This document shows positions 57,947 through 64,000 of a DNA stretch of 64,000 nt, piece after piece. The translations under genes were made by a program, and so were the position numbers. Location of the stretch: the NCBI GenBank assembly GCA_047967505.1, contig CM106538.1. One strand, written 5' to 3'. Source of the stretch: Dipteris shenzhenensis. Taxonomy: Eukaryota; Polypodiophyta; Polypodiopsida; Gleicheniales. The notes below the pieces were generated by a model. It was not told the origin of the DNA and did not search any database. It worked only from the letters and a program-made list of their open reading frames with translations. Numbering within the stretch: the first letter of the stretch is position 1; the number at the start of each line of letters is the position of its first letter.

Positions 57947-58764
57947 TGTAGGATATAGACATCATCCTCTAATGGACCGGCCAACACGATCACCTGGTTG
58001 TCCTAGTCAGGCGATGGACATGGTCACGAGGATGACAGTCACATGGAGAACATGGTCAGGAGGATGACATAATCATATGGAGGACATGGTCACAAGGATG
58101 CCATAGTCACATGGAGGACACGAGGACATGGTCACAAGGATGCCATAGTCACATGGAGGACATGATCACTTATAACCCAAGCACATGGCCATACGTCAAG
58201 GGTCTTCATTTCAGGTAGTCCACCTCCTAGCTGTCAGACTAATAGGTGGCGCACATTCTTCATCCGTTGGTCAAGCTCTTGTCAGAGACAAGGTGGTGTA
58301 TAGGCAGTGCACATGGAGTAGTTATGCACCAACTCGGCTGAAGCTGGCTGCCGTTACCGAAGCCATGAAGAGACGGAGCGGTGGGATGGCTAAGGATGAG
58401 GGGACAACCAATAGGAGAAAGGAAGGAGATTGCCCACCAGGGGAAGGCGAGGGGAGATGACTAAGGTAGATTGGCTTACTTGGTTCTATTTCCATTCTAT
58501 GATATGCATCTAGTTTGCATTGTGCCCTCTATGCCTACTGGTACCTTGCATTGTCTATCATGAGCGTTGTTCTTTCCTAGTGACCCCTTTTAGAGCTTGT
58601 TCTTTTTGTTCTGATTCACAGCACTCCCTAGCACCTCCTATGTCACCATGCGAGATCCTTTCGCAGTTTCATAGGTCCACGCATCATTCAATCCTTGCTT
58701 CTCAAATCATGGCCTTAGGCCTCTGGTAACACCTCTGGAAGTGATCGGACCCCCCCTTTAGACA
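57947..58764 (+). repeat. Athila/Tat-type LTR
   Basis: 818 bp, starts TGTAGGATATAGACATCATC and ends TTTAGACA; nearly identical in layout to 38296-39110. No PBS follows (GGATCAGACGC instead), so it is a 3' LTR of the element remnant on its left. It contains a 41-bp tandem repeat at 58017-58166 (GACATGGTCACAAGGATGCC plus ATAGTCACATGGAG, about four copies). Confidence 0.82.
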
Positions 58765-58789
58765 GGATCAGACGCGAATGCCTTGGACT

Positions 58790-59530
58790 TTGATGTCCAG
58801 TCTGGGGACAGGCTGTCCACGTCTATGGAAGATATACTTATACATTTTTCATTTCAGCCTCTCAGAGTTATAGGTCCTGTGGAGCAGTGTTTCTTGGCTT
58901 CAGGATGGTATTTAGAGACCCTAACCCAGATTACATTCCTTGGGGTAGAGGCTTTGGCTCTATGGAGGTATCCCTATAAAGTATTTGGAATGGGATCCCA
59001 AGAAATGGGAATGGATTGATGCAGGGCACCGACAAAAGAGACTCCCCTTCTTTTGATACATAGTCAGTAATGCCAGTAAGTCTCAGCTGCTTCTCATCCT
59101 TGGGAGAATTTTCAGATTTTTCTTGATTCGCAGAAATCTGTTTGGAAGAGACTCTGAAAATCCCTCAAAATCACTCTCTTTTTTTGGATTTCTATTCATG
59201 GAGGGATTGCAGTGAACCAATGGAGGTCGATGTTCTAGGTAAATTCCACATGTAATCGTTGCTTTGTACTAAGGAGTCTATGCAACATTGCTTATGGGAC
59301 TGCAAATAGGTGAGGGCCATTTGGAACGTGATTGCTAGATTATTGAGCACCTTTATGTTTTCTTATTTCATGATCTGAGTCTCGATAGCTTATCTCTCTC
59401 TTTCGAGGCCCCAGGTGCTTTACGATAGACATGACTCTTCTTGGGCTCTTTCGGTTCGACGACATTTGATTGAATCATGTTCTCTGGATGACGTTCTTGG
59501 ATCTCCCATGCCTCTAAGGATACTTCATGG
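58790..59530 (+). mobile_element. LINE-C fragment
   Basis: FDVQSGDRLSTSMEDILIHF and, near 59270-59320, the zf-RVT-like KESMQHCLWDCK; from 59400 the text matches the segment at 28100 and 62845 (CTTCTTGGGCTCTTTCGG). 5' truncated and full of stops. Confidence 0.65.
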
Positions 59531-59559
59531 GACCCTCACGCCACAGAACAATCAGAGCC

Positions 59560-60420
59560 TCAGGGTGAAGAATTGATCGACCCCCTCCCTTGAGCGGATA
59601 CCGCACCCCTCCACAATAATGTTCCTGTAGTGATTCCCCCACCTCAAAAAGGATTGGATCCACCGGCGCCACTGATGACTCTCCAAGCCGTTCAACGGAA
59701 GACAAGCCAAAAGTCCATTTCAAGCGACCAGTCTCCCCAAATGACCCTACAAGTGCAACCTATAAAGTTCGGCATGAAACTGCTACTCCTATTGTTCCTA
59801 CTGTTCCTACTGTACCTGCTGTTGTTAATCTTACTAATATTGCTACTCCCCTCCCTCCCTACCTACTACCCCTTCCCTTCCCTCTCCTCCCCTCCCCTTC
59901 CCTTGCTGCTACCCTCCCCTCGACTCCCCTCCTTGCTGCCTCCTCCCTTCCCTCCCTCCTCCCTCCCCTCCCTCCCTACCTGCTACCCCTTCCCTTCCCC
60001 TCTCCTCCCCTCCCCATCCCCTGCTGCTGCTCCCGCGCCCCCCCGTGCTGCTGCTGCGCTAACCCCCCCCCCCGCGTTGCTGCTGCGCTGCCTCCCCTCC
60101 CCCGGCACTGCTACCTTCACTGCCTCCCCCGCTGCTACTGCTTGCACCTCCCCCCCGCCCCGCCCCCCCCCCCCTTCCCTCTCCTCCTCTCCCCCCCTCC
60201 TTCTCTCCTCCCCTCCCTCTCTCCTCTTCATACCCCCGCTGTCCCTTTCCCTTCTCTCCCTTGTTGCCCTCCCTCTTCCCCCTTCTAGCTCCCCCCTTCT
60301 TCAACCTCCCTCCTCCTTCAACCTATCCCCTACTTCTTCTGGCTTGCTCTCTCTCCTCTCTCCCTCCTTCCTTCACCCTCTCCCTTCAGGTGTACCCCCG
60401 TTTTTTGGGGGTCTCGTGGG
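59560..60420 (+). repeat. CT-rich low-complexity tract with Val/Thr/Pro-type leader
   Basis: 59760-59850 repeats CTACTGTTCCTACTGTACCT and resembles 63340-63420. 59850-60400 is an almost pure C/T tract with CCCTCCCTACC and GCTGCTGCT runs; long frames here are compositional. It precedes the LINE-C ORF1 and may act as its 5' UTR. Confidence 0.7.
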
Positions 60421-60568
60421 CATCAGGAAAGCGGACGGAGTTTTTTTTGTGTGTGTTTGAGTCGGCCTTCCCCACCTCGATTGACGAATGGGCACCCATT
60501 CAATCAATCCGTTACCGCACACACCGACCGCGAGAACCGTCACATTTTCAAAAGACGAGCTGCAGTAG

Positions 60569-61882
60569 TTGCAAAACGACTTGGAGCATGAGTGTTCCAC
60601 GACTCTCTTCACACGCATCTTTGGTTCACACCCCTCCAAATCACAGGCTAGAGATTGGATGCTTACGGCACTTCCCCAGGAGCTCACCCCCCACCTTAAG
60701 GATGTTCGTTTGTTGGGACAAGGTTTCTTTCAGGTGTGCCTAGATTCCCCGGACGTCACAAGAGACTTGCTACAGGCCGGGTTTCTATTTCTAGGCTCCA
60801 GGAGGATTTTTTTGTTTCCCTTTCAACTGGGCTTTGACCCAATTGAAGAGGACAAGCAGGGAGTTTCTGTTTTCATCAGGTTCCTTGGTCTCCCCTCAGT
60901 TTATCACCGGCTTCTTTTAGTTATTGGTGAGAGGTTTGGTGTGATAGCAGAGATCCCCCCTCTTCCTGGCGAGCCCTCTTCGGCTACTGAAGCGGTCAGG
61001 ATGGATGGTGTACCCAGGGTTAGGGTCATTGTCCAGGGCCCTAATATTTCAGATGACCACATCATGCTACAACGACCCGATGGATCTTTCTTCCGCTAGA
61101 GATTTAAGGTTGCAGGTCAGCAGGACCAGTGCAAGATTTGCAGATCCTCGGGGCACTTCGCCAGAGATTGCCCAAAGAAGAAAAAGAGGCCTAGAAAGCA
61201 ACCAGCTCATACTAGCTTACGACAGAGAGTAGGAGCAGGACCTACCACTCCACAAGCACCGCCTTAGACACGGGCTCTGCCCCCTCCTAGGGCTACTCAA
61301 GTCCCTCCTGCACCCCATACCACCTCTGGCCCACGATGGGTTCCGCTTGCGGTTAGGCCCTCTACTTCAGATCATACCTCCACCGCTTCAGAGGCTACCC
61401 CCTTCGAGCCTCAGGAGGCTAACGCCTTGGAGCCTAGTGTTCAGGAGCCTTCTTCCACTCCACCCCAGGATCAGGATGTACCTCCCTCAGCAGCCCAGGT
61501 TGTTGGCACCTCATTCGCAGCACTTCTTGATCAGGACCCAGTACAGGTGTCTCCTTCCTTGGAGGGAAGGGGGTCTTACATTCTCTCCCTGCTTCGGTAG
61601 GAATCCTTCGGACCCCCTCCCCAAGACTGGCTCAGCGGAACTCCTTTTCTACTCTGGAGGACCTCTCTGACCTCCCAAATGATGATTTTGTACCTTCCAC
61701 TTTCGGAGAGCCAGTTATCGGCATCCCTTTTGATAGATCTTTCTCTCTCTCACTTGTGGACTTTCCTCCACTTGGACCTCATGTGTATGGCAAGAGGTCA
61801 GCTCCGGTGGAGGGTTCTTTTTCCGCCACCAGGTTGGGTAAGGTATTCCAACCCGCTTCCTCTCGCCGATGAGGATAGCTAG
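60569..61882 (+). pseudogene. LINE-C ORF1 with DUF4283-like domain and zinc knuckle
   Basis: Frame 60569-61099 (176 codons) carries the DUF4283-type fold (LLGQGFFQVCLDSPDVTRDL, FQLGFDPIEED, VYHRLLLVIGERFGVIAEI). A TAG at 61097 ends it in front of FKVAGQQDQ, and an intact CCHC knuckle CKICRSSGHFARDC follows at 61130-61171, then a basic KKKKRPRK patch and a Pro/Ser-rich tail in mixed frames. ORF1 proteins of this type coat the element RNA. Confidence 0.8.
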
Positions 61883-62250
61883 TTGGAATATACAGGGATT
61901 GGGCGGCATCCCTCATCACCATCACAGACAGCTGATCAGGAATTAGCTTTGTCCAGGTGTTTCAGGTGGTTCCTTAAACATTCTTTTTCTTCAGGAATAC
62001 AAACTGGACGTCAGAGATTGCTCCAAGTCGGGTAAGCTACTTTCAGGCTGGACTTTTTGGCTTCTTGCCTTGGGAACCAGAGGAGGTACATGCATATCAG
62101 TTTCAGATTCTATTCTCCCTCTGGTCATTGGACACGGTACTATCACCCCCTCCAGAGCCCAGTGGGTTTTACTTCTGATTCACGGACATAAGGTTGGTTT
62201 CCTCAACCTCTATGCTCCGAACAACAGAGGGGACCGTGTTAGCTTTGTGC
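61867..62250 (+). pseudogene. LINE-C endonuclease start, truncated
   Basis: MRIASWNIQGLGGIPHHHH, the usual start of a plant LINE endonuclease, then, after a stop and a frame change, GTRGGTCISVSDSILPLVIG and GFLNLYAPN. The catalytic GDFN and SDH motifs are missing because of the deletion at about 62235. Confidence 0.75.
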
Positions 62251-62840
62251 ATGGCAGGACCATATTTGATAATATCTTTTCCTTTTAGAAAGCCACACAG
62301 TGGGCTATGCAGAGCGGGCAGAGGCTGGCAGTTCTACTCTTAGACTTTGAGAAAGCCAATGACAGAGTAGATTGGGGTTTTCTTGAGGGCACTCTTCTAC
62401 AATTTGGATTTTCAGATGCATGGATTAGAGGGGTGGCCTCCCTTTACAGATCAGCCCACAGTCAGGTTTTGATTGGAGGGGTAAGGGGTGACAGGTTTCA
62501 GATTTTCAGATCAGTTCATCAGGGATGCCCTTTAGCCCCCTTCCTCTTTTTTTTTTTGTGGCAGAAGCTATGAGTATCTTCCTTAGATCTCAGGCTGAGC
62601 TTTATGGGCTGAGATTGCCCTTGAGACAAGAGCAGGAGCTTCTTCACTGTGAGTTGGCTGATGACACTGCTATTTTTATTGAGGCCTCTTCGCAATCACT
62701 TGATTCTTTCCGGACAGCCTTGGATATCTTTTGCTCAGCTACAGGGGCACACATTAACTGGCATAAATCCTTTGGCTTTTGGATCAGTGATAAGGACACT
62801 CCAGGCTGGGGAGTTGACATTGGCTTTTCATGGATTCATC
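62235..62840 (+). pseudogene. LINE-C reverse transcriptase fragment
   Basis: FVHGRTIFDNIFSF, a stop, then VLLLDFEKANDRVDWGFLEG, SVHQGCPLAPFLFF, ELADDTAIFIEA (catalytic ADD) and GAHINWHKS. A T-run at 62544-62555 shifts the frame. Matches 36801-37382. Confidence 0.85.
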
Positions 62841-63310
62841 ATTTTATGAGGGTGAGCCTTCTTCTTGGGCACTCTCGATCCGCCGGCAGGTGATAGAGCT
62901 CTGCTCTCTTTAGGATGTACCACTTACTCCCTTCAGAGCTTCACATGCTTCAGTGGACCCCTCTTGGGAGATTTGGCTAGCATTTCCTCTTGGCACATTT
63001 GAAGAGCCAGATGCACAGAGGCCTTGGATGGCACCCAAATACACCCATCACAGGTGGTCACAGGTATTTGGAGTGACACGGTTCACACTTTGATAGCCAT
63101 ATGGGCTAGCATGCAGGGCCCTTCACGGGCAGCCTCTTCTAGGAGGATTGTATTTCTTCAAGTTTGGAGGGGTTCTCCCTTTTTCTCGGAGGTTTCTACC
63201 GGATTGAGATGGCACTATCAGCCCCAATCCTTTCTTTTTGGCTCTTGAGCTTTTCATGCATTGCATGGTGTATCCCGTATGGAGCTTGCTCTAACGGTTT
63301 TCTTTAATAC

Positions 63311-64000
63311 TTTATTTTTGCAAATAAAAAATGAAAATTGTTCCTATTACTACTGTTACTGCTTCTGCTACTCCAAATGTTCCTATCATACCCTCTGCTA
63401 ATGTCTCTGCTGCTATCACTAATCCTCGCTCGACTCAAAGTGCCTCCTATCAGCGAAGAGTCAAAGCCAGCCAAGGCCGTTTCCTTCCTCTTGCTGTTCC
63501 GGACACAATCATTCTCAAGGTGCTTTGTCGATTCGACACAGTGGCCCCAAAGGAAGAAGATGAAGCTTGAACAAAAGGCTGTCCTGTTATGTTTAGTTGT
63601 CATGATGACGGTAGTCCTGACTGTCAGAATTATCATCTTTTCTTACTTCCATGTTCATATGTCCTTCCTCCCTTTTTGGCTTACGAAGGAAGAGATATAA
63701 AGATGTATTTTGCTTTTTAAAAATATAATATAATCATACACCCTCATTTTTGGGAAAAAAATTGTTTTGTATTTATATTAATGGCAGATTTATACAATAA
63801 CGTTCCATATAGCCCGTAGAGTCTAAAGGAGTCTCAACAAGAGAGATCTTGTAGCGATAAAGCCTTGTAGCTATGCTAGGACCATCAGGGAGACCGGGAA
63901 CTAGGAGAAGCATCATGGGCTTTCTTCTTTGACTGGAAATACAGGGCGATGTTTTGATTCTGGAGGCTCTCAATGAGAGCTTTGCAGCTATTAAAGGATT
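63311..64000. other. Val/Thr/Ala/Pro-type ORF remnant and unassigned sequence
   Basis: 63331-63570 (+) can be read as 79 codons, VPITTVTASATPNVPIIPSA and then QSASYQRRVKASQGRF, similar in style to 59760-59850. After 63720 the sequence is AT-rich; at 63780-64000 the minus strand has a possible ESLQNQNIALYFQSKKKAHD stretch that could be the last codons of another gene or element, cut by the window edge. Confidence 0.35.

Larger units (their letters stand above)
60460..63310 (+). mobile_element. LINE-C, longest copy, internally deleted
   Basis: L1-type element with ORF1 (60569-61882), start of the endonuclease (61867-62250) and part of RT (62230-62840), then the 3' end (62845-63310). Two deletions are visible: from endonuclease NLYAPNNRGDR directly to RT FVHGRTIFDNIFSF at about 62235, and from RT SWIHH to the C terminus at about 62845. 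It is thus incapable of autonomous movement. Confidence 0.85.

Noticed and set aside
59630-60460. 276-codon Pro/Leu/Ser frame on +
   Set aside because: C/T low-complexity tract; the opposite strand has equally long Gly/Glu/Arg frames.

Overview
The window looks like repeat-swollen nuclear DNA from a large-genome land plant that keeps swimming sperm. One host gene can be followed through it, on the + strand: a radial spoke head 10 homolog B (RSPH10B)-like gene of the ciliary/flagellar axoneme. Seven exons (1302-1682, 1775-1876, 1995-2266, 21135-21276, 27587-27715, 33819-33931, 35926-36028) join in phase into 414 codons without a stop. Flowering plants and conifers lack motile sperm, so this gene plus the plant-type retrotransposons suggests a fern, or less likely a lycophyte, cycad, Ginkgo or bryophyte. 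The retroelement load favours a homosporous fern. That assignment is inference.

Almost everything else is retrotransposon sequence sitting in the introns of that gene. Three non-LTR families recur. LINE-A is L1-like with DUF4283-type ORF1, EN/RT and zf-RVT (full-length but dead copy 2558-8307; fragments 2405-2530, 8941-9412, 9452-10084, 32847-33665). LINE-B has a YADD reverse transcriptase, a C-terminal Cys/His cluster and a (CTTT)n tail (13045-14222 plus 20536-20950, 24955-26019, 29946-31952, 55370-56646). LINE-C is a second L1-like family (27950-28621, 34690-35880, 36560-38290, 58790-59530, 60460-63310).

LTR elements include a nearly complete chromovirus-type Ty3/gypsy element on the minus strand (14223-20535), with both LTRs, a 5-bp target duplication, an iMet-type PBS, a PPT and a chromodomain; it sits inside a LINE-B copy. 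A second Ty3/gypsy family of Athila/Tat type has LTRs of about 0.82 kb at 38296-39110 (+), 52677-53499 (-) and 57947-58764 (+), one interrupted at 29279-32496, and a fragment at 10085-10545. Degenerate gag-pol of this family lies at 39138-40690 (+), 44950-52387 (-) and 53520-54445 (+). Two Ty1/copia gag pieces face each other at 21880-23067.

Region by region: 0-2.3 kb gene start; 2.3-21.1 kb intron 3 (LINE-A, a low-complexity ORF module, chromovirus nested in LINE-B); 21.1-27.7 kb exons 4-5 with copia, LINE-B and Ty3 debris; 27.7-36 kb exons 6-7 with LINE-C, an LTR split by a young LINE-B, and LINE-A; 36-64 kb the putative intron 7, packed with LINE-C and Athila/Tat elements and a large minisatellite block at 41.6-44.9 kb. 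No tRNA, rRNA, CRISPR or bacterial-type feature was seen. The notable structures are the intron gigantism of a motility gene, repeated association of LINE ends with GT/GA microsatellites, and an uncharacterised retroelement-linked ORF module that follows fast-changing CT-rich minisatellites.
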